From: Agapanthus africanus
Lineage: Eukaryota > Streptophyta > Magnoliopsida > Asparagales > Amaryllidaceae
Assembly (NCBI GenBank): GCA_030015575.1
Contig: JASDDO010000006.1
Location: 203,613,632 to 203,677,631 of the forward strand
Length of the DNA: 64,000 nt
Direction of reading: 5' to 3'
Shown piece by piece: positions 40,097 to 52,732 of this stretch. Each line of letters begins with the position of its first letter. Positions within the stretch are counted from its first letter, which is position 1. Under the pieces are notes generated by a model. The model had not been told where the DNA came from and did not search any database. It worked only from the letters and a program-made list of their open reading frames with translations. The position numbers and the translations under genes are program-made.

Positions 40097-40921
40097 CTAC
40101 CCGGTCAAAGGTGTAGCAATGCGAGAGAAGTCCTGCACGAATCGTCTGTAATAGCCTGCCAGCCCTAGAAAGCTGCGAACCTCTGTCACTGACGTGGGTC
40201 TAGGCCAACTCCGAACTGCCTCGATCTTCCTCGGGTCTACACATATACCATCTCGTGTAATCACGTGCCCCAAGAAGTCTACGCTGTCTAGCCAGAAAGC
40301 ACACTTTGAGAATTTGGCGAAAAGCTGATGCTCCCTCAAGGTCTGCAGTGTAATCCGCAGGTGCTGCTCGTGCTCCTCTCTACTCCGAGAATACACCAAG
40401 ATATCGTCAATGAACACTATGATGAACAGATCAAGATACGGCCGGAAAATGCGGTTCATCAAGTCCATATATGCTGCTGGCGCGTTGGTGAGTCCGAACG
40501 ACATCACCAAAAACTCATAATGGCCGTAGCGCGTGCGGAAAGCTGTCCTAGAAATGTCCTCCTGTCGAACCCGCAGCTGATGGTAGCCTGATCGCAAATC
40601 GATCCTCGAAAAGTATCCTGCCCCCTGAAGCTGGTCGAACAAATCGTCGATGCGTGGCAAAGGATACATGTTCCGTACTGTCACCCTGTTCAGCTGGCGG
40701 TAGTCGATACACAAACGCATACTGCCGTCCTTCTTCTTGACGAACCGGACTGGAGCACCCCAAGGAGAAACACTGGGTCGAATAAGTCCCTTATCCAGCA
40801 AATCTTGCAACTGACCCTTCAATTCTCTAAGTTCCGTCGGGGCCATCCGATAAGGCGGTACAGAAATAGGCCCTGTGCCAGGAACCAAATCAATACAGAA
40901 AGAAATATCACGCTCGGGCGG
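40097..40921 (-). pseudogene. B1 reverse transcriptase (N-terminus split off by solo LTR)
   Basis: The open frame extends to 40954, but its first 11 codons are solo-LTR sequence; RT homology starts at [20 protein letters not shown]. Motifs: [51 protein letters not shown], the catalytic [11 protein letters not shown] and [20 protein letters not shown]. The core is complete, but it is disconnected from the protease by a 1.7-kb insertion. Confidence 0.88.
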
Positions 40922-42646
40922 TGATCGCACGCTTTTGGCGTGTCGGATGTTCAAAGAATTAAAGTGTAACCGCGATCAAGACGGTGTCGCTATGCAGCTA
41001 GCCGGTTGAGCACGGGTCGGTCCACAGGGAGATGGTGGTATCTTACCTTCTTGTCTTAGACGAGTCAATAAAGAATCTGTATGTTTGTTCGGTCTAACCT
41101 ATGTGTTTATTTGCAAGTATAAAGTTGTTAAGAAAAGATACGAGATTGTAAGCTAAGAAATCCGTACTCAAAACCTTTGAGCCGAGTCTTGACCAATTGA
41201 AGCTAGAGCAATCGGCAACAACGTGGATTAGGGGATTTAAGCGCGGTATTCGTGGAATCCGGCTTATTTACCCTTGTCCTTCCGTTCTTGTCTCTTGCTT
41301 TCGCCTCCGGCCAAACCGAACGCAACCGGTCGCGGTTAGGAATCGCCGTTACCTTGTCAGGGTAGGGTGCCTAACGGAGCGCTTGCGTATGGTTTGGGCG
41401 AAGTTCAAATGGAAAATAACGGGAAAAGGAATTGGCAAAGAAATGTTAACTTATAATACCGTATTTCTTCTTAACAATAATAATTACATCATTCACAAAA
41501 ATGAACAAAAGAGAACAAAAAGAAAAGAACAAAGAAAAGAAAAGATTACAAGAAAGAAAGTGCATGAATTAAATTGCAAGTAATTAAAGACAAGGTAATA
41601 AATTGCAAGTAAGAAAAAGCGATAAAAAGAATACGAAACTAGGACTCAAGACAAGCATGTGATCAATAGCCAACCCTTAAACTTGCAAGCTCAATGAAGA
41701 GGTTGCAAGATCAAGGGAAGGGTAGAGAACGCATGTGAAATGAAGTGCTAGTCCCGTGAGAAAAAACGACCCTTGAGATCAATAACTAACCCTTAACCAT
41801 TCAAGCTCAATGAAGAGGTTGAATGAGCAAGAGAAAGCAAGAATCTCAAGGGGGAGCAAACTAACAAGAAAGATAAAAATCCCTCATCTTCATTAACATC
41901 CACTCAAAAGCTCTCACTACAATTTCATGGAGGAAGAATGAAGAAGAAGAAGAAAGAAGAAGAAAACTACACAAAAAAGAGGCTAAAGAAAAGCTCCCTT
42001 GGCTTTGATCAGATCTGCTGTATTTATAGGCAGGAGAATGGAGTTCTAGGGCAACCAGAAGACCACATGTGAAAAGACCAAAACACCCCAGAAAAACGTC
42101 AGAGAGATGGCCCCATCTAACCGCGCATGCACGGCCAATACCCCCTATTGGCCGCGTATGCGCGGCCGTACAGTGGAATTGGGTGTTGGTCTTTTGTCTT
42201 CTTCCCTGGTTTGGTTTTTCCTCGTGTTTGCAATCTTCAAAATGCGCAAAAGTCTTCAGAATATTTCCAGATTTCCAAGTCCAAGATTGCATTATCTTTG
42301 TTTACTTTTGACTTTATCTCCCTCGAGCTCCGCACACCCATTGATTCTTGTGCAGCCCCCTCGTGCTCTGTGCTTGTCCCAGACACGAATGACTACTGTC
42401 ACATGTCTTATATAGGAATCGGTACTCGGCACTGGACGGATATGGATGACCGGTACCCGGCTTTTATCTGCTATCGACAGATGTTCTGCTTTTGGCGTAA
42501 CTGTGGAGATTTTATCCTGATTTGCAATATTTGTACTGGAAACCTGTATTCTGTAAACATGTAACAAACACGGATTAAAAGCACCTACCTATAAACACAC
42601 GAGAATAAGAATGGGCGGTATAAAATGCAATATTCTGTGATGAACA
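40922..42646 (-). repeat. Solo Athila LTR inserted in B1 pol
   Basis: 1725 bp with TG...CA ends and a perfect 5-bp target duplication GGCGG (40917-40921 and 42647-42651). Copy B2 has the uninterrupted sequence (at about 50720), which proves the insertion. It is related to the LTR at 27234-28968: a matching start (TGTTCA), a TATA at 42021-42029, and the U5 module with ACCCGTGCTC and GCGACACCG. Overlapping GC dyads occupy 42119-42167. Open stretches inside it (41197-41583, 41861-42564) are not genes. Confidence 0.9.
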
Positions 42647-43779
42647 GGCGGTAGCCCAGGAAGCTCGTCAGGGAACACATCAGGGAACTCGCTAACAATC
42701 GGAACCTGATCCATCGGAACCTCTGTAGCTCTAGTATCGCAAACATAAGCGAGAAATCCCTGACATCCCTTCCTCAAAAGCTGTCCAGCGCAAAAAGAAG
42801 AAATCACACTGTGAGGGGTAACACCACGGTCCCCCAACACAACAACAACCAACTCGCCGGGAAAACAAAATCGAACTGTCTTCTCGCGGCAGTCAACAGA
42901 AGCATAGCACGTGGCTAACCAATCCATGCCCAAAAGAACGTCGAAGTCCAACATCTCAAGAAGGATCAAATCGACCGACAACTCTCTCTCGCCAATACGG
43001 ACGGTACAGGATCGGAACACATGCCTAGCAACAAACGACTCTCCCACAGGAGTAGTCACAACAACCGGCTGGTCAAGCAAACCGGACTCTCTACCCAATC
43101 TCGGCACAAAGTGTGTGGATACGTACGAGTGCGTGGATACGTACGAGTGCGTGGATCCGGGATCGAATAACACGTGTGCACCAAAAGAACATACTGGAAG
43201 GGTACCTGAGACCACCATATTGGACGCCTGCGCGTCCTGATGCGTCAAAGCAAAAACTCGCGCCTGTCCTCCACCTGCGACTGACTGTCCCCTGTCGGCC
43301 ACTGGCTGCCCTCTGCCTCGGTCACCTCGTCCTCTATGAACAAATCCTCCGCGACCACGACCTCTCGGTGCATGCGTCTGACGCGGAGTAACAGTAGGTA
43401 CTATCGGCAATGTCGTCTGGGATGGTGAAGGTGGTAATGTGACTTTTGGTGTTGCCGCCTCACTTCGGGGTACCTCCGGAAAATCTCGCACACGATGATA
43501 AGAGCTCCCGCAACGGTAACATCCCGATGATGGTCGCTGACCCTCCTGGGGATCGGAGCTAAACAATCGGCCTCGCCTCGAATCTCTGCCACCTGCAAGG
43601 TGCCTGTCACGACGCCGAAAAGGCTGTCTCTGCACTGATGTATCCACACGAACTCTCTTTGGCTCTGGGACTGCCGAAGTCTCAGCAAGGCGCTCCTCAA
43701 CCAATAAGGTTGCATCTACAGCTGCTGCATATGTCTCGTAGTGCTGCGCGCTAATCGCAAGGAACAGTGGTGTGAGCAA
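42647..43779 (-). pseudogene. B1 Gag C-terminus and protease
   Basis: The frame runs 43779 to the solo LTR. The knuckle CYRCGSSYHRVRDF has lost its last Cys (B2 keeps it but lost the first). The protease active site is [16 protein letters not shown] in place of D-[ST]-G, a known variant in such elements; an in-frame 18-bp duplication inserts an extra STHSYV directly after it. The domain continues with [17 protein letters not shown] and the linker [12 protein letters not shown], then enters the solo LTR. Confidence 0.85.
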
Positions 43780-43782
43780 GCC

Positions 43783-44682
43783 TCAGAAAAATCTCTTAAC
43801 TCGCATCTCCTCAGTAGCCACTAAGTACGGAGCATAAACGGATAGCTCGGTGAACAGCACATCGTACTCTGCCACTGACATCTCCGGAGTCTGGCGTAAG
43901 GACTCGAACCTGCGTGCTCTAGCATCTCTGACACTCAGGGGAAGAAAGCGGGCAAGGAATAGAGCCACGAACTCTGTCCAGGTCATAGGAGGAAGACCTG
44001 TTGCTCTACCCTTCTCGACTGATTCGCACCATTTCTGCTCAAGACCTTCCAGGCGAAAGCTCGCGAACTCAACCCATCTCGCATCTGCGCATCTAAGTGA
44101 ACGACATATCCGCGCCATCCTATCAATGAAAGACTGTGGGTCCTCGGCCACATCGGTGCCTGTGAAGACTGGAGGATTCAGCCTCATAAACTCTGACAGC
44201 GATACTGTAATAACCTCTGTAGTCGCAGGTGCAACTGCCTGCACTGTGGGTACCACCGCGGTCTCTGCAATGGGTGGAACTACCTCTGGTCGCTGCGCTC
44301 GAAGTGTAGCAACTAGAGATCCCATCATCTGGCGCATCTCCTGCATACTGGATCCCATCGTCTGGCGCATCTCCTGCACACCAACCCCTAACATAGCAAT
44401 CTGATCAGTCACGGCAGGAACAGCCTGCTCGGGCACAACCGGTGTACTACCCGGATAAGTCCTCATCTCGGACGAGTCAACTCGAACCTCGGCCCTCGTG
44501 GCCGCTCTCTGCGCCCTCGTAGTCTTTGGCGGCATAATGGCTGAAAGGAATAATAGGATTCGATAAGGATACGGAAATCGAATCGCAAGAATGCATAGAC
44601 TCAAGAAGGAATTTAAATCAATAAGTCCTAAGGTCGCGTAGGCTGAGTACCGTGTCGTGAGTATGCCGCGGAACATACACAT
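43783..44682 (-). pseudogene. B1 Gag
   Basis: 299 codons. The likely functional start is the Met of MPPKTTRAQRAATRAEVRVD at about residue 50; the 5' extension is leader sequence. The Gag core is FMRLNPPVFTGTDVAEDPQS, WVEFASFRLEGLEQKW, WTEFVALFLARFLPLSVRDA and EYDVLFTELSVYAPYLVATE, the typical chromovirus capsid domain. It ends at TGA where B2 reads CGA (FVRGLL), a CpG-type C-to-T change. Confidence 0.88.
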
Positions 44683-44771
44683 GCTACGCTACCCTGCTGC
44701 AGCTACCTACTCCATCATACCAGGGTCATCCTACACTCCGAAAGGTAAAACCTAGGCTTTGATACCAACTT
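44683..44771 (-). other. B1 leader and primer binding site
   Basis: On the element strand, AAGTTGGTATCAAAGCCTAG follows the 5' LTR directly. TGGTATCAAAGC resembles the initiator tRNA-Met PBS (TGGTATCAGAGC) with one change. The same PBS occurs in B2 and C. Confidence 0.85.
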
Positions 44772-47700
44772 TGTCATGACCCAAACTTTGGCCCGTGACC
44801 GGCACTTAACCACGTAACGTCTACAGGCCTAACGCGACTAAGTGAACCGAAAACCCAGAAATCAAACCAGTAAAAGTATAGAGTGTTATAAGTTTTAAAT
44901 GAAAGCACTTACTAACATGTTAAGAAATCTAAGTAAATAATCACCAAGATATCAATATACGACGCCGTAGCGAAGATCAAGATCCACAAGTGGGAACATC
45001 ACAGATAGAATAAACTGCAAGTACAGTCGGCTCACAACAAGCTCGACACCAGAATACAAATAATATACATCATCGTCCCCACGCTGTCTCTAAGTCAAAT
45101 ACATACATGGTAGATGGAGAATACTAGAAACAACAATATACATAACTGAAAGATAAACAGATCCTGCACAAAACCCACCTTTCAGCAAAAGAGCTAGTAC
45201 ACCAACTATGGGGGTATCTGTGTCAAAAGATGCAAAACGCAGTCTGCCGCGACTACTCCAAAGGGCAACCTGCAAACACTGTGGCACAACGGGGGTGAGT
45301 TGCTAACTCGTGAATAGAGATAACATATAAAGGTAATCGCGAGCATGCACGTACTGCGCTACTCTATCATATGCCAACAGATGATATCAATATGTGATAA
45401 GCAGTATGTGCAATAATCATGTAAGTGCTCTATCAGGTAATATAACTACAGGATGAGGTACAATAATAAATGCTGAGCATGGGCAATATAACATCTACAC
45501 GGAATGTCAACGTGGAATATACAATCGGTGTCCATCAATGCACCCAGATCCCCCAAATAGCTCAGGCGACGGCACTCTCATCGGCCCTCTAATCCTGTAA
45601 ATCTCTGAGAATCACGAGTGCCCAACATCGGCACACAAAAATCATAAGTTCTCGTGTGCAGCATCGACATGCAAATCCTCATCCATCGGGCCCCGTCAGT
45701 CCGGGTCAGCCCACAGGCTCCGTCTGCGGTATCGGCCCTCGGCCCCGGCAGTACGGATCATCCCACATCCATCTATCGACTCTGATCAGTATCCTCCGGA
45801 TAACTGTCAGGTCCAACCAATCACCGGTAGGTAGTAGTCCCTCTGCCAGGCTCGCCGTCTACTACACAGCGAAACCGTTCTCGCCCCGGGGTACCATACC
45901 GGGTCCACCATGTACCCGTAATCGGCCTCAACCAGCTCCTCGATTCGGGTTCACATATATCACTCTAGCACTGTGGAAACACATGGTGGACGCATCGAAA
46001 TATCATATCAAGGGAACCGGGTTTTTAAATGATTACATATTTGAAATAGCCACGGTTCCCAAGTCCAGAAATCACATGTAATCCAAACCAATATGCAAGT
46101 CAATGTGAGGTGATATGAGCATCAAGTATGAATATCATGTCTAGTCACATAAAAGATGAGCTACAGCATAATGATCATGGAAATTCTACAGTGTGAGTGT
46201 CATGGCAATTACTAACGGTGTGTGTGTAACATGCAGGATAGTGCTCGTGCAACATGGACCGTTAGTAATGGTGCGGTGTTCTATCAATTCTAGTTTATAT
46301 CCATATAGCAGGGAATGCAGTATGCATTAAATAGTAGCCATGAACAGTCAATGTATGTAAATGTAGCTATAAGGTCCTATCAGCCCTGACGTAGAACGCC
46401 ATGCGGGCGATATCCCCGTAGATGTTAAACCTACTCACCGTAGTCTCTCGCTAGGTATAGCCAACGACTTGTTTCCCCTTCTGCGCGGCTTCCGCCGTAC
46501 TCCCCTGCGAACCTAGAATTACATAATATATCACAAATAAGCTTGAAGTCACACAAACAGGACATTAAAGCCGAACTAGTAACTCGTGTCGTGAACCAAG
46601 CGCGCGTGTGCGCGATACGCTAAAACGTGTGATTACGCGCCTGAAGCCACTCCGACGCGTCGCGATACGTAGAAGCCCAAACCCATACACACGTATCACG
46701 CGTGTCGCGAAGATTAAAATATGGGAAAATAGGTATTCACCTCCAGATTTTGATACAGAAATGATATTGTAAAACTATATACACCAAAATACTACACAAA
46801 ATAGCAGACTCCTGTGTCCCAAACCCCAACTCACTCATCTGGCCGCAAATTGCGGCCAGAAAGAATATTCCGGCGGCCTGGGTAGGGGGGTGGGCTCGCA
46901 GGTTTGGTGTGTGCACTCTATACCCCCAATACATGCTACAGTAATATCTAGTTTGCTCTGAAACATCTCGGGTAGTAGCAGATCCTACAGAGCCTTAAAT
47001 CAAGTTAAAACCCACACTTTTTGCACTAAAATGGAACTTTATAGTATTTCTATGCAAACTAAAACAAACCTAGCCTAAAATAGCTCTAATAACATATAAT
47101 AGAGCTAACCAAACTAACAAAACCCTAATTTAACATGTGAATCACAAATATCCTTTAATATCACTAAAAAAACACAAAAATGAGATTTTTGCTAAAGAAT
47201 ACTACAAGTTTAAGGAAAAGGAGTGCTAACATGAGTTAATACCTTCTAAAAACCTTATAAAACACCAAAAGTCCCAGCTCTTCCCTCAAGTGTGCAGATT
47301 TGCCTTCAAACACCCCAAAAAGCCTCTTTTTCCATGGTTTTGTGAAGGAAATGTGTTGATTTGTGTAGGGTTTTGTTTGGGGATCAAAGGGAAATGAAAA
47401 GAAGAAGAAGAGATGAAGAAAATGATAGGGTTTTTCTGCTGGAAGCTGCAGAATTCAGAAGTGAGGAGAAGAAAGAGAGAGAAGGTCAACAAAAGTCCAA
47501 TTCTTACCTAACACCCATACCTCATTTTTTTATTAGGATTTGCATTTTTAAAAAAAGGTTTTAGCTTGATTAAAGTGATGGAAATAAAGTGAACCATGCA
47601 AGAAAAGAATTGGCTAACATTTTAAACCTAGGTCTCAAAAATGGCTAAGTGTGCAACTGTACACTACAAAGGAAAATTTTTCAATTTGCTAACACGACTA

Positions 47701-47816
47701 AATATAATTAGTAAACCCGACTAAAATAACTAATAATCCTATGTACACATATATAATAACACGTACAATTACCAATCATCACGAAAAACATTCTAACGGA
47801 AATTCAAAGTGTTACA
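44772..47816 (-). repeat. B LTR 2 (shared: 5' LTR of B1 and 3' LTR of B2)
   Basis: 3045 bp, TGTCATGACC...GTGTTACA. A B1 PBS lies on its left and a B2 polypurine tract on its right, so one LTR serves both copies. The dyad is at 46839-46859 and the donor-like GTGAGTAG on the - strand at 46431-46438. Confidence 0.93.
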
Positions 47817-48490
47817 ATCTACCACCTTAAAGAAATTCGGTCCCCGAATTTAAAAATCTAACTATACGCACCTTCAAAAAGATGGGGATACATCTTCCTC
47901 ATCTCGCTCTCGGTCTCCCAAGTGACCTCCTCGCCGCTCTGGCCACGCCAAAGTACCTTGACGGACGGTATCTCTTTCGACCTCAATTTCTTCACTTGTC
48001 GATCCAAGATCATCACCGGCTGCTCTGCATAGGAAAGGTCGTGCTCAAGCTGGATCGTCGGGTGCTGAATCGCATGCGAAGGATCATAAAGATATATGCG
48101 GAGCATCGAAACGTGAAATACGGGGTGCACGTCTGGAAAACTGGGCGGAATGGCTAATCGATACGCAACCGCACCAACACGCTCGAGGATCTCGAAGGGG
48201 CCCACATATCTGGGACTAAGCTTCCCCTTCTTCCCAAACCTCATCACGCCTTTCATTGGGGAGACCCTCAAGAAAACACAATCACCAACAGAAAACTCAA
48301 GTCTGCGCCGACGACGGTCCGCATAAGATCTCTGCTTACTCTGGGCTGCTCTCATCCTATCGCGAATCAACTGGATCTTCGCGGTCGTCTCCTCCACAAT
48401 CTGCGGCCCTAAGATACTGCTCTCACTGAGCTCCGTCCAACAGGTGGGCGATCTGCATCTCCTCCCATAAAGAGCCTCAAACGGTGCCAT
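47817..48490 (-). pseudogene. B2 integrase C-terminus with chromodomain, plus polypurine tract
   Basis: 210 codons at 47858-48490, nearly identical to 38057-38689, with [35 protein letters not shown] and the chromodomain [19 protein letters not shown]. The TAG immediately upstream (YNNSY then ETIQ) is shared with B1. The polypurine tract here has lost bases compared with B1 (TAAGGTGGTAGAT). Confidence 0.88.
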
Positions 48491-49696
48491 CTGAATGGTC
48501 TCCTAGTAGCTGTTGTTGTAGGAGAACTCTACTAAGGGCAAATGATGATCCCAGCTACCCCCGAAGTCTAATACGCATGCTCTGAGCATGTCCTCGAGAG
48601 TCTGAATAGTCCGCTCTGACTGTCCGTCGGTCTGCGGATAGAATGTTGTGCTGAAACTCAAGCGAGTGCCCAAAGCCTCCTGAAGCCTCTGCCATAGCCG
48701 GCTTGTAAACTGGGTGCCTCTATCGGACACGATACATGTCGGAACTCCGTGCAGTCGTACAATCTCGTCAATGTAAATCTGGGCATATTGAGAAAATCTG
48801 AAAGTCGTCTTCACCGGTAGGAAGTGAGCCGCTATCGTCAAACGATCCACGATCACCCAGATGGAGTCATACCCTCGACTAGTCCTGGGTAGGCTCACAA
48901 TGAAGTCCATAGATATCTGTTCCCATTTCCACTCCGGAATGGGTAACGGCTGTAGCTCTCCCGCGGGCCTCTGGTGCTCAGCCTTGACTTGCTGATAAGT
49001 CAGGCATCTCGACACAAAATCTGCGATGTCTCTCTTCATTCCGTCCCACCAGTAAACACCTCTCAAGTCATGGTACATCTTGGTGGAACCGGGATGAACA
49101 CTATATACCGATCGATGTCCCTCCTCAAGAATCTCGCGCCGCAATCCTTCAGCATCTGGTACGCACAGTCTAGTCCCAAATCGTAATATCCCCTGATCAT
49201 CGATCACGAAATCGGAAAATCTGCCCTGTCCCATCTGTGTCCTGATCTCTGAACAGCGGTCATCACTGTGCTGTGCCTCATGTATACGGTCAAGCAACTG
49301 TGGGCATGCACGAACATGTGCAATCTGTCCTCCGATTAGCGTAAACTCGAACTGTACCCGGCTGTCGCATAAGATCTGCCAATCGGCCGATGACTGCCTC
49401 TGCACTGCGCTCAAACAAGATAGACTACCCCCGGGCCTCCTGCTTAAAGCATCCGCCACTACATTCGCCCTGCCCGGGTGATACAAGATCTCACAATCGT
49501 AGTCCTTTACTAACTCCATCCATCGGCGCTGTCTAAGGTTCAGGTCTCGCTACTAGAATATATACTTTAAGCTCTTGTGGTCAGTGAATATCTGGCACGA
49601 CTCTCCATACAGATAATGTCGCCAGATCTTAAGTGCAAAGACCACTTCAGCCATCTCCAGATCATGAGTGGGGTAATTCTGTTCATGTTTCTTTAA
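48491..49696 (-). pseudogene. B2 integrase core and end of RNase H
   Basis: 338 codons open at 48503-49519: [20 protein letters not shown] (RNase H tail), zinc finger with [12 protein letters not shown] (second Cys changed to Tyr), [24 protein letters not shown] and [14 protein letters not shown]. It reads through [16 protein letters not shown], where B1 has a stop. 49520-49696 holds the RNase H centre ([12 protein letters not shown]-like) with a stop, split from the RT frame by adjacent CGG-to-TGG and CAA-to-TAA changes at 49697. Confidence 0.85.
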
Positions 49697-51424
49697 TTAC
49701 CACGAAGCATACGTGATCACCCTGTCATGCTGCATCAAAATGCACCCTAGCCCCACTCGTGAAGCGTCACAGTAGACCACAAATCCGTCTGATCCTGAAG
49801 GCAATGATAGCACTGCTGTCGTAGTCAGTAGAGCCCGTAGCTGCTGGAAACTGTGCTCACACTCCTCCGTCCAATCGAAGCGAACTCCCTTCCGGGTCAA
49901 CCCGGTCAAAGGTGTAGCAATGTGAGAGAAGTCCTGCACGAATCGTCTGTAATAGCCTGCCAGCCCTAGAAAGCTGCGAACCTCCGTCACTGACGTGGGT
50001 CTAGGCCAACTCCGAACTGCCTCGATCTTCCTCGAGTCTACACATATACCATCTCGTGTAATCACGTGCCCCAAGAAGTCTACGCTGTCTAGCCAGAAAG
50101 CACACTTTGAGAATTTGGCGAAAAGCTGATGCTCCCTCAAGGTCTGCAGTGTAATCCGCAGGTGCTGCTCGTGCTCCTCTCTACTTCGAGAATACACCAA
50201 GATATCATCAATGAACACTATGATGAACAGATAAAGATAGGGCCGGAAAATGCGGTTCATCAAGTCCATAAATGCTGCTGGCGCGTTGGTGAGTCCGAAC
50301 GACATCACCAAAAACTCATAATGGTCGTAGCGCATGCGGAAAGCTGTCCTAGAAATGTCCTCCTGTCGAACCCGCAGCTGATGGTAGCCTGATCGCAAAT
50401 CGATCCTCGAAAAGTATCCTGCCCCCTGAAGCTGGTCGAACAAATCGTCGATGCGAGGCAAAGGATACCTGTTCCGCACTGTCACCCTGTTCTGTTGGCG
50501 GTAGTCGATACACAAACGCATACTGCCGTCCTTCTTCTTGACAAACAGGACTGGAGCACCCCAAGGAGAAACACTGGGTCGAATAAGTCCCTTATCCAGC
50601 AAATCTTGCAACTGACCCTTCAATTCTCTAAGTTCCGCCGGGGCCATCCGATAAGGCGGTACAGAAATAGGCCCCGTGCCAGGAACCAAATCAATACAGA
50701 AAGAAATATCACGCTCGGGCGGAAGCCCAGGAAGCTCGTCAGGGAACACATCAGGGAACTCGCTAACAACCGGAACCTGATCCATCAGAACCTCTGTAGC
50801 TCTAGTATCGCAAACATAAGCGAGAAATCCCTGACATCCCTTCCTCAAAAGCTGTCCAGCGCGAAAAGAAGAAATCACACTGTGAGGGGTAACACCATGG
50901 TCCCCTAACACAACAACAACCAACTCGCCGGGAAAACAAAATCGAACTGTCTTCTCGCGGCAGTCAACAGAAGCATAGCACATGGCCAACCAATCCATGC
51001 CCAAAAGAACGTCGAAGTCCAACATCTCAAGAAGGATCAAATCGACCGACAACTCTCTCTCGCCAATACGGACGGTACAGGATCGGAACACGTGCCTAGC
51101 AACAAATGACTCTCCCACAGGAGTAGTCACAACAAGCGGCTGGTCAAGTAAACCAGACTCTCTACCCAAACTCGGCACAAAGTGTGTGGATACGTACGAG
51201 TGCGTGGATCCGGGATCGAATAACACGTGTGCACCAACAGAACATACTGGAAGGATACCTGAGACCGCCGTATTGGACGCCTGCGCGTCTTGATGCGTCA
51301 AAGCAAACTCATGCCTGTCCTCCACCTGCGACTGACTGTCCCCTGCCGGCAGCTGGCTGCCCTCTGCCTCGGTCACCTCGTCCTCTATGAACAAATCCTC
51401 CGCGACCACGACCAATAGGTGCAT
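49697..51424 (-). pseudogene. B2 protease-reverse transcriptase-RNase H N-part
   Basis: A 575-codon open frame, the largest B fragment. Protease [13 protein letters not shown] lies near residue 65, with a single STHSYV unit (B1 has it duplicated); [16 protein letters not shown] follows. [84 protein letters not shown]. RNase H begins [19 protein letters not shown] and stops at YASW-TAA. It shows the uninterrupted state of the site where the solo LTR landed in B1. Confidence 0.9.
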
Positions 51425-52019
51425 GCGTCTGACGCGGAGTAACAGTAGGTACTATCGGCAATGCCGTCTAGGGTGGTGAATGTGGTAATGTGACATGTGG
51501 TGCTGCCACCTCACTTCGGGGTACCTCCGGACAATCTCGCACACGATGATAAGAGCTCCCGCAACGGTAACTTCCCGATGATGGTCGTTGACCCTCCTGA
51601 GGATAAGAGCTAAACAATCGGCCTCGCCTCGAATTTTTGCCACCTGCAAGGTGCCTGTCACGACGCCGAAAAGGCTGTCTCTGCACAGATGTATCCGCAC
51701 GAACTCTCTTCGGCTCTGGGACTGCCGAAGTCTCAGCAAGGCACTACTCTACCAATAAGGTTGCATCTACAGCTGCTGCATATGTCTCGTAGTGCTGCGT
51801 GCTAATTGCAAGGAACAGTGGTGTGAGCAAGCCTCGGACAAATCTCTTAACTCCCATCTCCTCGGTAGCCACTAAGTACGGAGCATAAACGGATAGCTCG
51901 GTGAACAGCACATCGTACTCTGCCACTGACATCTCCGGAGTCTGGCGTAAGGACTCGAACCTGTGTGCTCTAGCATCTCTGACACTCAGGGGAAGAAAGC
52001 GGGCAAGGAATAGCGCCAC
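51425..52019 (-). pseudogene. B2 Gag C-terminus fragments
   Basis: Two pieces. 51744-52019 continues the Gag core (MALFLARFLPLSVRDARAHR, EYDVLFTELSVYAPYLVATE, QHYETYAAAVDATLLVE) and ends where GAG became TAG. 51452-51739 holds the basic and knuckle region in the frame GSYRCGSSYHRVRDCPEVPR, whose first Cys is Ser. A CAG-to-TAG change near 51470 separates it from the protease. Confidence 0.8.
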
Positions 52020-52033
52020 GAACTCTGTCCAGG

Positions 52034-52732
52034 TTATAGGAGGAAGTCTGCTGCTCTACCCTTCTCGACTGATTCGCACCATTTCTGCGCAAGACCTTCC
52101 AGGAGAAAGCTCGCGAACTCAACCCATCTCGCATCTGCGCATCTAAGTGAACGACATATCCGCGCTATCCTATCAATGAAAGACTGTGGGTCCTCGGCCA
52201 CATCGGTGCCTATGAAGACCGGAGGCTTTAGCCTCATAAACTCTGACAGCGATACTGTAAAAACCTCTGTAGTCGCAGGTGCAACTGCCTGCACTATGGG
52301 TACCACCGCGGTCTCTGCAACGGGTGGAACTACCTCTGGTCGCTGCGCTCGAAGTGTCTCAACTAGAGATCCCATCATCTGGTGCATCTCTTGCATACTG
52401 GATCCTATCGTCTGGCGCATCTCCTGCACACCAGCCCCTAACATAGCAATCTGATCTGTCACGGCAGGAACAGCCTGCTCGGGCACAACCGGTGTACTAC
52501 CCAGATAAATCCTCTTCTCGGACGAGTCAACTCGAACCTCGGCCCTCGCGGCCGCTCTCTGCGCCCTCGTAGTCTTTGGCGGCATAATGGCTGAAAGGAA
52601 CAATAGGATTCGATAAGGATACGGAAATCGAATCGCAAGAATGCATAGACTCAAGAAGGAATTTAAATCAATAAGTCTTAAGGTCGCGTAGGCGGAGTAC
52701 CGTGTCGTGAGTATGCCGCGGAACATACACAC
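52034..52732 (-). pseudogene. B2 Gag N-terminal part
   Basis: 232 codons, matching 43783-44682 (MPPKTTRAQRAAARAEVRVD, VFIGTDVAEDPQSFIDR, WVEFASFLLEGLAQKW). It loses the frame after KGRAA: one base is missing near 52047 compared with B1, so the rest of Gag continues in another frame. Confidence 0.85.
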
